Assembly: GCF_014805685.1 (NCBI RefSeq)
Contig: NC_060901.1
Location: 18,189,405 to 18,253,404 of the forward strand
Source: Silurus meridionalis
Lineage: Eukaryota > Chordata > Actinopteri > Siluriformes > Siluridae
Length of the DNA: 64,000 nt
Direction of reading: 5' to 3'
Position numbers and translations under genes: made by a program
The notes under the pieces: model-generated
What the model was told of the DNA's origin: nothing
Database searches by the model: none
Seen by the model: only the letters and a program-made list of their open reading frames with translations
Part shown: piece after piece, positions 11,718 through 25,703 of the stretch
Layout of the letters: each line of letters begins with the position of its first letter
How positions within the stretch are numbered: the first letter of the stretch is position 1

Positions 11718-14460
11718 TTTCTTCTTCTGTCCTCTAAATCTGCCTCTTTCACACCAACTACCTGCATGTCCCTCACCACATCCATGAACCTCCTCCTTGG
11801 CCTTCCTCTTTTCCTCCTACCTGGTGGCTCCATCCTCAGCATTCTTCTACCAATATAATTCATGTCCCTCCTCTGCACATGTCCAAACCATCTCAATCTC
11901 GCCTCCCTCACCTTATCCCCAAAACATCCTACATGCGCTGTCCCTCTAATAAACTCATTTCTAATCTTGTCCATCCTCGTCACTCCCAACGAAAACCTTA
12001 ACATCTTCAGCTCTGCTACCTCCAGCTCCACCTCCTTTCTTCTACTCAATGCCACTGTCTCTAATCCATACAACATCGCAGGTCTCACCACAGTCTTATA
12101 AACTTTCCCTTTCGTTCTTGCAGATACCCTACTATCACAAATCACTCCTGTCACTCTTCTCCACCCACTCCACCCTGCCTGCACTCTTTTCTTTACTTCT
12201 CGAACACACTCTTCATTACTTTGCACTGTTGACCCCAGGTACCTAAACTCTTCCACCTTCTTCACCTCTTCTCCCTGCAACCGCACCACTCCACTGCCCT
12301 CCCTCTCATTCACACACATGTACTCTGTCTTACTCCTACTGACTTTCATTCCCCTTCTCTCCAGTGCATATCTCCACCTCTCCAGGCTCGTCTGTCAACC
12401 TGTCCATCACCACTGCAAACAGGAAAGGGCTCAGGGACGATCCTTGATGTATTCCAACCCTCACCCTGAACCAGTCTGTCGTTCCTACTGCACACTTCAC
12501 TGCTGTCACACTGTCCTCATACATGTCCTGCACCACCCTCACATACTTCTCTGACGCATACTTCCTAGATGGTCACCTCTTCTCTCAGCCTGGCTTCCAC
12601 TTCTCTTTCCCATAACTTCATGGTGTGACTGATCAACTTAATTCCCCTGTAGTTACTGCAGGTCTGCACATCTCCCTTATGCTTAAAGATCGGTACCAGC
12701 ACACTCCTTCTCCATTCCTCAGGCATCCTCCCATCTTCCAGAATCTTGTTAAACAATCTGGTTAAAAACTCCACTGCCATCTCTCCTAAACATCTCCATG
12801 CTTCTACAGGTATGTCATCTGGTCCAACCGACTTTCCACTCTTCATCCTCTTAATCGCTGCTCTCACTTCCTCCTTACTAATCCTATCTACATCCTGCTT
12901 TACCAACTCCACATCATCCAACCTTCTCTCTCTGATTTTCCTCATTCATCAGCTGCTCAAAATACTCCTCCACCTTCTCAACACACTCTCCTCACTAGTC
13001 AACACATTTCCCTCTCCATCCTTTATTGCTCTAACTTGCAGCACATCCTCCCCAGCTCGGTTCCTCTGCCTGGCCAATCGGTATAAATCCTTTTCACCTT
13101 CCTTAGTGTCCAACCTCTCATACAGCTCCTCATATGCCTTTTCCTTGGCTTTCGCCACATCCTCTTACCTGCTGCCGCATCTCCTTGTACTCCTGCCTAC
13201 TTTTCTCATCACTCTGTCTATCCCACTTCTGTTTTGCCAACCTCTTTCTCCTTATGCTCTCCTGCACTTCCTCATTCCACCACTACGTCTCCTTGTCTTC
13301 CTTTCTATTTCCAGATGTCACACAAAGTACTTTTGTAGCTGCCTCCCTCATCACTCCTGCAGTAGTTTCCCAAACACCCAACACCTCTTCACCACCACCG
13401 AGCCCCTGTCTGACCTCTTCCCTGAACCTTACACTACACTCTTCCTCCTTCAGTTTCCACCATCTTATTCTTAGTCCTCACTCTCTTTCTCTTCTTCTTC
13501 GCCTCCAAAACCATCCTACAGACCACCATCCGATGCTGTCTAGCTACACTGTCCCCTGCCAACACCTTACAGTCTCCAATCTCCTTCAGGTTGCATCTCC
13601 TGCATAGAACATAGTCCACCTGTGTGCACCTTCCTCCACTCTTATACGTCACCCTATGATCCTCCTTCTTCTTAAAATAAGTGTTCACCACTGCCATTTC
13701 CATCCTTTTAGCAAAATCTACCACCATCTGCCCTTCCACATTCGTCTCCTTAAGGCCATACCTACCCATCACATCCTCATCACCTCTGTTCCCTTCACCA
13801 ACATGCCCATTGAAGTCTGCCCCAATCACCAATCGTTCTTTCCTAGGTACACCATCTACCACTTCATCTAATTCACTCCAGAATCTTTCCTTCTCCTCCA
13901 TCTCACAGCCAACTTGTGGAGCACAGGCACTGATGACATTTATCATCATACCTTCAACTTCCAGCTTCACGTTCATCACCCTATCAGAAACTCTCTTCAC
14001 CTCCACTACACTTTTACTGTACTCTTCTCTTAGAATCACCCCTACACCATTTTTCTTTCCATCCACACCATGATAGAACAGTGTGAATCCACCTCCAAAG
14101 TTCCTGACATTACTCCCATTCCACTTGGTCTCCTGAACACACAACATATCTACCTTTCTCCTCTCCATCATATCAGCTATCTCTCTCCTTTTACTCGTCA
14201 TAGTACTCCTCTCCTTCTCCTCCTTCGGCCAACAGTAGCCCAATTTCCACCGGTACCCTGTCGGCTAACGATACCTGTGGCGGTCGTTTTTAACCCGGGC
14301 CTCGACCGATCCGGAATGAAATTCTCATTTGTGATCCGCATATTTGATTTGGCACATGTTTTACACTGGATGCCCTTCCTAACGCAACCCTCCCCATTTA
14401 CCCGGGCTTGGGACCGGCACTAAGAGTGCACTGGCTTGTGCATCCCTAATGGCTGGGTTT
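11718..14460 (-). pseudogene. Broken RTE-like LINE (endonuclease and reverse transcriptase)
   Basis: A near full-length non-LTR retrotransposon reading on the - strand, 5' end at about 14460. First comes a 5' region with GGGTAAATGGGGAGGG-type sequence. Then 14243-13434 encodes an apurinic-type endonuclease (LCVQETKW, GADFNGHVG, ending in SVARQHRMV). Next is the reverse transcriptase in several frames: GKSVGPDDIPVEAW and SNYRGIKLISH (12945-12565), then GIHQGSSLSPFLFAVVMDRL (12542-12336), then the thumb and C-terminal part MKVSRSKTEYM to WFGHVQRRDM (12349-11720). The expected xADD catalytic segment is deleted near 12386 and the 3' tail is lost to a TA repeat. The endonuclease type resembles CFDP2/BovB-like RTE elements; the clade is inference. 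Confidence 0.9.
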
Positions 14461-14486
14461 AAATTTAAATTAAATTAAATTTAAAA

Positions 14487-14515
14487 CAGAGTGCATACAC
14501 TACTTTCACTGCTTG

Positions 14516-14589
<74 letters not shown>

Positions 14590-14599
14590 CTGTGTATGC

Positions 14600-14604
<5 letters not shown>
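14487..14604. repeat. Inverted repeat with (TA)n core
   Basis: CAGAGTGCATACAC at about 14488 and GTGTATGCACTCTG at about 14590 are perfect inverted repeats; AGTTTATA/TATAAACT follow inside, around about 30 TA units. It could be a small foldback element or a palindrome formed by expansion. A TG array adjoins it. Confidence 0.85.

Positions 14605-14659
<55 letters not shown>
14604..14659. repeat. (TG)n microsatellite
   Basis: About 28 TG units followed by GAGA repeats, directly after the TA palindrome. Confidence 0.97.
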
Positions 14660-14661
<2 letters not shown>

Positions 14662-14989
14662 TGAGAGAGAGAGAGAAAAACAGAGTTGAATTAATATCGA
14701 ACACCTCCACACGTTCATGTCCAGAGGTCATGCCACGGGGGAGTGCACATCTCCATCTTTCTCTCTTCCTCTGTGGTATCTAATATTATTGGATTTGAAT
14801 CTTTCTGTGATTGACTTCATTACATTCGTCGCTTTTTATTAGTCCTTTTCTCTCCCCACAATGCATTGCAGAGCCTCCTCTTTGTGAGGAAAAAAAAAGC
14901 GCTACAAACTGCAAAAGAACCCTTTATGAAACCCTTCTGCGTTCGGAAAAATGCTGGTGTTGTTGGTGTAGATGATAATCCAGAAACAA

Positions 14990-15385
14990 GAGTTTGATTG
15001 AACAAAAGGTGTGGTTCTTCTCCATGTCTTTGGATGCGGTAGCATTTAAACTGGGGGACCCAAAATCTGTTCCAGCATGAAGTGCACAAAGCCAGCTCCA
15101 TTTAGATATGAGTTGGCATGGTAGATCTTGAATGACCTGCTATAGAACGAGAAACCCTTTTGAACAACTTTGGGGATGAATGTAAACCAGGCCTCCTCAC
15201 CTCAACTACATCAATACCTGACTTTATGAACACCCTTGTTGCTGAATGAATTTCCAAAATCTCCAAACTCTATTGCAACATCTTCCTAGAAGATGGAAGC
15301 TTATTCTAACAGTAAATCAGCTGTAAAGGCGGAGCAAAGAATTTAGAGCTCAGGTATTTCCACACTTTTGCCCATAGAGTGTAAC
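14990..15385 (+). mobile_element. Nonautonomous DNA element copy (26-kb family)
   Basis: Shares with the copy at 26041 the phrases GGTTCTTCTCCA, CTTTGGATGCGGTAGCATT, GTGCACAAAGCCAGCTCCAT, ACCTGCTATAGA and GAACACCCTTGTTGCTGAATGA, and ends CACTTTTGCCCATAGAGTGTA. No intact reading frame. Lies in ptprb intron 11, 535 bp before exon L. Confidence 0.75.
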
Positions 15386-15919
15386 AGAGTGCCATTCATG
15401 CCTATTTCCGTTCACATTTACTCACCTACGTGAAACTGTCCGAAAAAAGAGAAGGTAATTGATCAAATGTGGCGTGCTGACCGTAAGGGGTTTACGCTCC
15501 ACGAGCTCTTCAATCACGTCCGTAGCGTTCTTGCTTTAATTGCATTAGTGCCATACGCTACGCACCTGAAGCCTGGCACCAGATGATGGATGCGACGAGG
15601 CCGGCGTTATTCTGACGGATTGGTGTACAAACCTTCATATTTCATAGTCACTGAGATCTAAGAATCGGAGTCAAGTGGGAGTTTAAAAAGGATGGGGATT
15701 TGCTTGCAGGATAATAAATCGCTCATTCGATGGCACAATTTACAGAAATCCGAGCTGAATCTCTGGACGGAGGACTCCAAGTTGTTTGTTTGTCCGCCGA
15801 AGGGCTGAAGAGTGGTACCATAATAAGTGTCTGCAATCAATTTTAAGACAGTATCTGAAAAATATATTCTGCTTTGTGCGTATAAAGAATAACGCCTCAC
15901 TCTTCCTGGGCCTCCTCAG

Positions 15920-16055
15920 CGCCGGCGTGGGTCGTACCGGGACGTTCATCGTGCTCGATCGCGCCTTACAGCAGCTGGACACCCACGGCACCGTGGACAT
16001 CTACGGCTGTGTGTTTGATCTGCGCCTGCACCGCTCGCACATGGTGCAAACCGAG
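15920..16055 (+). CDS. ptprb: ptprb exon L: second half of PTP signature
   Basis: This exon gives residues 405-449. Joined to exon K it gives [14 protein letters not shown], an intact HC-x5-R active-site loop with Arg409. It continues [20 protein letters not shown] and [13 protein letters not shown], ending in the Q-loop (Q447; Q451 follows in the next exon). Acceptor GGGCCTCCTCAG; donor GAG|GTAGGG. The catalytic residues C403, R409, D369, Q447 and Q451 are all present, so the enzyme is predicted active. Confidence 0.97.
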
Positions 16056-16138
16056 GTAGGGCATCCTGAGAACATTTACCCCTGAATCATGATGACAAAA
16101 TAAAACCAGTGTCTATAACAAAGGTTCTGTCCATGCAG

Positions 16139-16259
16139 AGTCAGTACGTGTACCTGCATCAGTGCGTACGTGACGTTCTGAGAGCCAGGAAGCTTCGCTG
16201 CGAAACAGAGAACCCTCTTTACCCTATTTACGAGAACATCAACCCTAATTTCTATAGAG
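16139..16259 (+). CDS. ptprb: ptprb exon M: end of PTP domain and tail
   Basis: This exon gives residues 450-489, SQYVYLHQCVRDVLRARKLR then CETENPLYPIYENINPNFYR. It closes the PTP domain and starts the short C-terminal tail. YENI (480-483) fits the pTyr-x-Asn motif bound by the GRB2 SH2 domain, a known feature of R3-type receptor PTP tails. Acceptor TCCATGCAG; donor AGAG|GTGAGT. The intron before it is only 83 bp. Confidence 0.96.
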
Positions 16260-16639
16260 GTGAGTTGTGCTAATAAAATACAGTTTATAGTAATTGAGTG
16301 TAATCATATATACACACACATCACTAGCAATTTCTAGTCATGATCTGGCAACCCAAAAGTGAGGTTTAATCACCCAACCATTCCAAACGATCGACCTGAT
16401 TCAAACTTCCATGATTTCAATCCATCAAACTCAAACAGGAAGTTTGACATCACTGTATATCCCTGGACGAAATCCTGCTCCTCAGGCAGAACAGAATGTC
16501 GTACACTAGTTTGACATACAGTAAAGTAATATGATAAAAATAAAACTTGGTCATAAATAAAACTGCCATTGCTGCATGGTTGGTGCTTGGACCCCGCAAT
16601 TGCTGCTTACATATTTATTATTATTGGCTGTAGTAGGAG

Positions 16640-17615
16640 TAATAGTAGGGGACCAAGCACCAAAGATAAGACTCAAAATCATCTTTATTGCCTAGTATCA
16701 TCTGTATAATTTAGTCTATAGTCTAGTTTAAAGATTATTGGTCCTTGTTGATGAGATCCGTTAAATATTTAACTGCGACTCAGTAGTCTAGTCTAAAGAT
16801 TATTGGTCCGTTGTGAGTCTAAAGTCTAGTCTTAAGATTATTGCTCCTTGTTGATGAGTTCAGTTGTGAGTCTATAGTCTAAGGTCTATAATCTAGTCTA
16901 AAGATTATCTTTCCTTGTTGATGAGGTTAGTTGTGAGTCTATAGTCTATTTTAAAGATTATCGGTCCTTGCTGATGAGGTCAGTTACGACTCTATAGTCT
17001 AAAGTCTATAGTCTAATCTAAAGATTATTGGTCCTTGTTGATGAGGTCTGTTGCAACACTATAGTCTATAGCAGGGGTCACCAACATGGTGCCTGTGGGC
17101 ACCAGGTAGCCCGCAAGGACCACATGAGTAGCTTGCGGGCCTTTTCTAAAAATAGCTGTTTCCTACTTTGTTAAATCATTGTTGATAATTGTTGATAATT
17201 GTAAATCATTAACATGATCAGTGTCCTCACATCATCAATATAATTAATTATTAATAATATATATTTAAAGGTAAATTGAGCAAATTTGTTATTTCAGATC
17301 ACTGAAAACTGTGTGTATCAAACTGGTAGCCTTTCACATTAATCAGTACCCAAGAAGTAGCTCTCAGTTTCAAAAAGGTTGGTGACCCCTGGTCTAAAGT
17401 CTACAGTCTAGTCTAAAGATTAATGTTCCAATTTGACTCTATAGTCTAAGGTCTAGTCCAAAGATTATTGGTCCTTGTTGATGAGCTCATTTGCAATGCT
17501 CTAGTCTAAAGTCTATAGTCTAGTCTAAAGATTATCTGTCATTGTTAATCAGGTCCGTTGCGAGTCTATAGTCTAAAGTTGATAGTCTAGTCTGAAGTCT
17601 AAAGATAATTCGGCC
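16640..17615. repeat. AGTCTATAGTCTAAAG minisatellite
   Basis: At least eight copies of a 50-70 bp unit made of several AGTCTA steps plus AAAGATTATTGGTCCTTGTT and GATGAGGTC-GTTG. Interrupted by the MITE at 17072-17391. Lies in ptprb intron 13, between the last two coding exons. Confidence 0.9.
17072..17391. mobile_element. hAT-type MITE with 8-bp duplication
   Basis: Terminal inverted repeats CAGGGGTCACCAAC and GTTGGTGACCCCTG enclose 320 bp without coding capacity. The 8 bases before it (GTCTATAG, 17064-17071) and after it (GTCTAAAG, 17392-17399) differ at one position, fitting the 8-bp target duplication of the hAT superfamily. The target is itself a repeat of GTCTA, so chance similarity is possible. 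Confidence 0.85.
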
Positions 17616-18032
17616 ATTTCTTGCTCTTCTTTATGTTGTCTCTGGCAACCCATAAAACTGTCTGGTTAAAAATAAGACCCAATTCTGTCTGGTAGAAAAG
17701 TCTGGCAACAAAGCTTTTAAAAAGGTGGTGAGGCTGTAGTTCATCAATGAATTGCTAAAAATCTTGATTTCATCCAAACTTGACCACTTTTGCTATATTT
17801 TTCATCTAGACCTTTAATTCTACAGTCAAATAATTCCAGCTCTGTCTGTGGCGAATACATGAGTAAAACTACAAATTCTTTTAATTTTGAATTTTGAGAG
17901 TGTGGGTGAAAAATCTGGATCGCAGCTTTTATCTCCAATTTCGTTTACTGATTCATTAGTTATGTCTGAGAAAATATTTGTGTATATTGTGTATATATAT
18001 AGCACTTATTCCTTTTACATTCCTTTCCTCAG

Positions 18033-18055
18033 ATATTGTGTATACCGGAAAGTGA
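18033..18055 (+). CDS. ptprb: ptprb last coding exon
   Basis: After the split Asp490, this exon encodes IVYTGK and a TGA stop at 18053-18055. The protein thus ends FYRDIVYTGK, very like the DPVYSRH end of mammalian PTPRB as I recall it. The acceptor is TTCCTTTCCTCAG. The 3' UTR follows on the + strand. ATTAAA at about 18683 and AATAAA at about 19687 are possible poly(A) signals, but I cannot choose between them. Confidence 0.9.
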
Positions 18056-21000
18056 AGACCGCTGGACCTCTAGAGCGAACGCAGGAGACGGAACTGACAT
18101 TGACCGCTTGACATAACGTCATAACGTTTGAATAACCAGGGCACTTCACGGTAAAGCATGGCAGCGAGTGAAAATAGCTTTAATACGCCACATGCTTTGC
18201 ATTTACATGTTTAAATTCTATTGGATTCTTTTTGATTTTGTTCCTGAACTAAATGCTTATAATCAGATAATGGAAATTGGTGAAAAGCTTGAAATTTGCT
18301 AAAAAACAAAAAAAAAAAAAAAAAAACCACCCTCCACTATAATTCTGCTATTGCTGATATTTTTTACTTTCAGTCATCAAATGTCATGTTTTGTTTGTGT
18401 TTGTTTTGCCCAGAAATCTATATTTTTTTATAAAACCTCCTGATAACATATTTAAAACATTGACATTCAATGCTTATGGATTTTTTATTTTTTATTTTAT
18501 TAATTTGATCCTTTTGTCCTTATAAGCACAGAGTCTTCATCATGTTATTCGTTTTTTTATGCTGTTCTCATAACATGTTGTTTATTGGAGATCGGACTGA
18601 ACTCGTTGATCTGATTGGTGGAATAGGATAGGTAAAATAGCCGAGCAGAGAAAAAAAATTAGGTAACAATTGCATTCTAATGAGATTAAATTAGCAGTAT
18701 AAATCAATAATGATTGGTTCTGCTCCGCCTGATTGTGAAGTCATGCCTGATTGGACGGAAATTTGGATGCTAAAAACTCACTCCCCATTGCCAAGGAATT
18801 ATCATGGAATAATGTAGTACAGCGTTTTAGAATTCCACTTAACATATTAATGTTAATGGATGTTAATGGTTTGGTTGCCAAACTGTTCAATTCGTCTTCT
18901 GGAGGGTCGATCCGATTCAAACTAGCATGATTTGTAAACATCCAAGTGGCAAAATATCTGTAATCGTTGTAACCCAAACAAAAAGTGTAGCCTTCTAGAA
19001 GTGATATCGTTGGCTGCCAATGACATGTTGATTATATACAGTTACCTCAGTGTTGATCGGATTGGTGATTAGCAATAAGGGAATATTGAAACTAAAAGGG
19101 AATTTGGTGAAAATTACATTCTTAGGCGTGATAATTACATAAAATTATGTATCTAATACATACGTGCCGAATCCACGGATCTGAAGAGTTCCCTGCCATC
19201 ACCTTCGTCTTAGCTTTCTCCTCTGAAAGCCGCCCATCTTGCTGTTTTGCTAACAATGAGTTGAATTATTGCTAGAAAGAACACTGTAAAGGCTATCAAT
19301 CGTTTCTTTCTTTCCGTTGCTCAAGCGTTTCTCACACCCACATTATTATTTTATTTTAATAGAAAGTAATGCAAATCATTGTACGCCTTCCTTCGCATAC
19401 ACTTCCTGTATATACCCATTAGATAAGAGTACAAACAGGATTTCGAATTTTATTCAGTACATTTTATCCGATTAAATATATCGGACTCGATTCCGATCTC
19501 CCCAAGAAAGCACTTAGATGACTGGATATGGATTCGATTTGATTTATTGCTAATTGCACTCTGTTTCCTTAGAAAGTCATGCTAGGAAGTCATGAAATGT
19601 CATGAAATGCTGTGCTCATAACCTCTGCGCTGTGGAAAATATTTTTTTAATATTAGTTATTCGATTTTTTTCATAGTTTAAGATTGGAATAAATCATATA
19701 AGGGTTTTAAGGATATTTCTAAATGTCATACTTGTTATTAGCTCATGGTTAGCAAAAAGATTTACCTCAGAATTAGCAAAATAGCATTATGTTTTGTAAC
19801 AAACAAGCACAAAATGAGTTACAGAAACTGGAAACATGTTTAATTATATTTTTAGAATGATATCATTGGTATGAAGTGTTACGCTCAAGCAATTCGAGAT
19901 TTCTTTAGTGTAAGCTTGTGAGCAAAATTGATGGCACACGTTTTACGTCCCGATAACAAAACATTGTTTAGGAAATTATCACGAAAGAATATAGATAAAA
20001 GGTATTTTTTGGATAGCTCAAGTTTTGTGAGTAAACCTGTGGTGTTTTGACAGAAACACGATTAGTGCTGTTTCATTTGATGCCATTGGCGTATCAATTT
20101 TCGTATCAAACATTTAAAATACGATTCATAGAAATTTGCTATATAAATATGGACGTTCTAGTAGTACATTTGTTTCATTCTTGCTCATTTTCGGACCAAT
20201 GATATGTCATTAAAAGCTTCCTATTTAAAAATTTGGGCTGTATTTTCACCCATTAATGCACTTCCTGTTCATTGGTGAAAATTAAATGACTTTAAGCTGC
20301 ATTGCGAATGCTGTTGGGTTGCCACTACCTCGGAGCAAAGAGGTGTTTTTTTCTGTCCAATTTCGAGCATGCCATTATAAAAAGCAAATCAGGTTCATAA
20401 AAAAACAAACAAACAGAAATTAAACTTTTTTTCTTTTAATAACAATAATGCTTTATCTCTTTTCTTTGCAATTTCCTAACACACTATGTTTTATTCATAA
20501 ATATTTACTTATATTTATATCTGCTTTTTATTTACTGTTTATATTGTGGACAATGAATTCAGTCTGGATTATAATGTGAAAGTGTTTTACTGCAGTCCCA
20601 GGGATATAACGTCACGCATGCTGTGTTTGGAAAACGTGATCAGTATTCGGGGCGGGTCTCAATCAGCGCTGTCGTTTTTTTTTTTAAGGTAATCCTTCTG
20701 GTGGATTAGACAAAAGAAAATCTCACAATGCATTCGCAAAAACTAGGAAGTATTTGTTTTTTAAATGAGACAAACCAACAGAAAGAGCCATTATAAATCC
20801 TAATATTTAACATAATAAATATTAATAATAAGGGTTACTTTTAATATTATACATTTGTGGATAAAATATTTTCGAATCAAGTTTCAAAAGTTCCGTATCA
20901 CATCCCGATAGTTTATATATGAGTTGCAAAAGTTTTTCTGATTGCGAATCACAAATGTTTTGTGAATCACAAAAACAAATCGATTTTTAGAGATACAATT

Positions 21001-21235
21001 TGTCTCTAAGACGAGAAAATGTCATTGTAACGATGACAAAATCTTTCCGGACCTTAGAACGTAAGTATCTGGACGGTAGATACTTACTAGAAAACCTTCT
21101 AAATTAGGATTTTTTTTAATGATTTTTTTTCCAATTTGTAATGATACTATATTGTAACAGATCCACAATCAATAAAAATTCCTATACATTTAAAAACATA
21201 TGTACTGTAGATGGCAGCCTATTTCCGTGATATAA
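18056..21235 (+). other. ptprb 3' UTR and unique AT-rich DNA
   Basis: Begins with the ptprb 3' UTR of unknown length. A poly(A) run lies at 18304-18325. I find no exon, RNA gene or clear transposon in the rest. Confidence 0.5.
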
Positions 21236-21239
21236 AATT

Positions 21240-21570
21240 TGTTTTTTGCCTAATTGCAATTTTATTTCTCGCAATTCTGACTTTTTTTTTTGCTAATTCT
21301 AACTTTATTTCTCACAATTCTGACTTTGTCAATTCCGACTTATTTTGGTCAATCCCGAATTTCTCGCAATTCCGACTTTATTTCTCGCAATTCTGACTTT
21401 AATTCCTGCAATCCCTACTTTTTTCCCCTCGTAATCCCAATTTTATTCTCTTGATTTCTTGCAATTCCGACTTTATTTCTCGCAATTCTGTATTTTGTCT
21501 CGCAATCTCAACTTTTTTTTTGTCTCGCTCTACCGACTTTTTATTTCCTGCCATTCCGACTTTATATTTT
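21240..21570. repeat. TTTATTTCTCGCAATTCTGAC minisatellite, array 1
   Basis: About 15 copies of a 20-22 bp unit (GACTTTATTTCTCGCAATTC) with drift. Same family as the arrays at 22.6, 53.7 and 56.7 kb. Confidence 0.85.
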
Positions 21571-21975
21571 ATATTTGAGTGTAATGATGGTTTCGTAGTT
21601 GAAAATAAAAATCCACAAGCTAGCCTACGATCCTGCACGTAGTATCGGTATAAAGTATCAGAACAGGAAGTGAATTAAGCTCAATTTATATGCAAATAAA
21701 CCTTATATTTCATGTTTAGTGTTTTCTTTCAGCGACAAGAAATAAAGTCCTCAGAGTTCTAACTAGTGCCCATACTTGTCTGCACAATACACTAATTCAC
21801 TATCTAGGGATTATAGGGAGCAGATTGAGATGCGTCCTTTACTGTCACAGAGGTTTTGCTGTATTTTTTTTATTTTTTGGTTTGTTTGTTAGATATATAA
21901 ATGTGTTTTGATGTAGCCTCTTCCACAAACCATGTATAAGCTATTTATGCTGAACTCTGCTGTAAGCAATAATAC

Positions 21976-22459
<484 letters not shown>

Positions 22460-22634
22460 GCTCACAATGAAAAAGGATACAAAAAAAAACTAATATTCCG
22501 GCCTTTTTAAAACATTTTTGTCCTGAAATTTTTACTATAAACACTGCACAGGAAAAAATATGTTAAAAATAACATATTTAAAAAAGTTATTTAAATCTAA
22601 GAGTGCGTGAATAAAGTCATAGCAGTGCAAGAAT

Positions 22635-23105
22635 AAACTTTATTTTGAAAATATTTCGACTATATTCTCGTAATTTTGACTTTATTGACGTTACTCTTGT
22701 AATTTCTACTTTATTCTCAAAATAATTGTACTCTCTTCTGATATTTTGGACTTTTTTCGCAAAATATTATCTCTTTAATCTTGTATTAAAGTTTAAGTTT
22801 GACTTTATTCTCATCATTTCCATTTTATTCTCAGAATATTGTAACTTTATACTTAAAATATTTCCACTATATTTGTGTAATTTTTTAATTTTTTCTCAAA
22901 ATATTACCCCCTTAATTTTGTATTGCAACGACTTTATTCTCAGAATATTTCAACTTTATTCTAGTACTTCCGGATTCATTCTAATATTTTCTACTTGTTT
23001 CTCAAAATATTAGCACTTTAATACTCAAAATTTCGACTTTATTCTTAAAATGTTTCAATTTTATTCTTTAAATATTTTGACTTTATTCTCATATTAATTA
23101 TTTTT
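22635..23105. repeat. GACTTTATTCTCAAAATATT minisatellite, array 2
   Basis: About 20 degenerate copies of the unit GACTTTATTCTCAAAATATTTC, same orientation as array 1. The unit carries alternating spacers, AAAATATT and GTAATTT. Confidence 0.85.
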
Positions 23106-23614
23106 TTATCTAAACATCCTTTCATTCCAAACACTTAAGACATGATCATGAGAGTAAATGTGGAACGAGATGTCAAAAAAGCACCAAGTCAGATGTCCAC
23201 TATAACTTATTTCCATATCTCCATACAGTGCATATGACGGGTCATATTTCATTTGTAATCAGAAGCAAAAGAAAAAGAGAAAAACTCAGAAACTGACCCA
23301 ATTTCCAGGATTTTTGCAGGCCAGCTGTCAGCGGCCTTATGAATGTTCCGGCGATCAGCTCTTTTTTCTCTGTTTTAACGAAACGCTCCTTTTCTGTGTT
23401 ATTTTTATAGTCTTTATTTAAAGTGTGTACAGTAAAGTGACTTGGCTTGAACCGTGAGAATCCCTCGGCGCTCGGCCCTAATTCCAGCTTCGTCTTCATT
23501 CCTGTCTGTCACAACATACTGTTTGAGGTTTATTGAATCATTCCATCTTTAAATTTTTTGAAATCGGATATTTTGACAGAAATGAATTATCGGAATCAGA
23601 ACACTTTATTGATC

Positions 23615-24770
<1,156 letters not shown>

Positions 24771-25019
24771 ATAAATAAAGGTTAAATATAGATGTTGTAT
24801 TGAAACATGTAGCAGCAATGAAACAGATGGGAAAAAAGTCGGACTACAATATTTATAGGTTTAGAAGTTATTGCATTTGTAATAGTTATTGCAATGAAAC
24901 TTGTATACAGAAATTACCCAAGATATTAACATTATAGTGAGATGCAGAATACACATAACTGTTTTTTTTGTCTTCAATCTGAATTACACTTCTGAAGCTA
25001 ATGATCAATAAACAATAAA

Positions 25020-25672
25020 CAGTAAGGTATGTATTTAGGTAAGTAAGTAAATAAGTAAGTACATAGTAAATTCGGTAATTAAATAGGTAGGTACTTAGGA
25101 AGATAGTATGCAAGTAAATATATAAGTTAGTAGGTAACTAAGTAAGTATATAGGTAAGTCAGTAATAGATATTTAGGTAGGTAAGTTAGTAGGTAGGTAG
25201 GTAAGTAAGTAAGTAAATAAGTAAGTAGGTAGGTTTGTAAGTATGTAGGTGGAAAGGTAATTAAGTAAATAAGTAAGTACGTAGGTAAGTATGTAGGTAG
25301 GTTAGTAAGTATGTAGGTAGGAAGGTAATTATGTAGATAAGTAAGTATGTAGGTAGGTTAGTAAGTATGTAGGTAGGTAGGTAAGCAACAAGTGCGAGTA
25401 AAGTGTGTAGGTAGGTAGGCAGGTAGGTAGGTAGGTAGGTAGGTAGGTAGGTAGGTAGGTAGGTAAATAAGTGCGTATTAAAGTGTGTAGGTAGGTAGGT
25501 AAGTAAATAAGTAGTTAGGTAGGTTAGTAAGTATGTAGTTAGGAAGATAATTAAGTAAATAAGTAAGTACATAGGTAAGTATATACGTAGGTAGGTAGAT
25601 AGGTAGGTAGGTTAGTAAGTACATAGGTAAGTATGTAGGTAGGTAGGCAGGCAGGTCAGCAAGCATGTAGGT

Positions 25673-25703
<31 letters not shown>

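Noticed and set aside
12746..14073. Long Ser/Leu/Pro-rich frames on the + strand
   Set aside because: They are antisense to the LINE coding region and have no motif.
13434..14243. A 269-codon frame resembling craniofacial development protein 2
   Set aside because: CFDP2-like annotations of this type are the endonuclease of RTE-type LINEs; it is followed by reverse transcriptase on the same strand and sits inside an intron.
18300..19700. Definite poly(A) site of ptprb
   Set aside because: Several AATAAA/ATTAAA words exist in this AT-rich DNA and none can be preferred from sequence alone.
21240..21570. Regularly spaced repeats reminiscent of a CRISPR array
   Set aside because: The units are contiguous and degenerate without unique spacers, and the genome is vertebrate; they are minisatellites.
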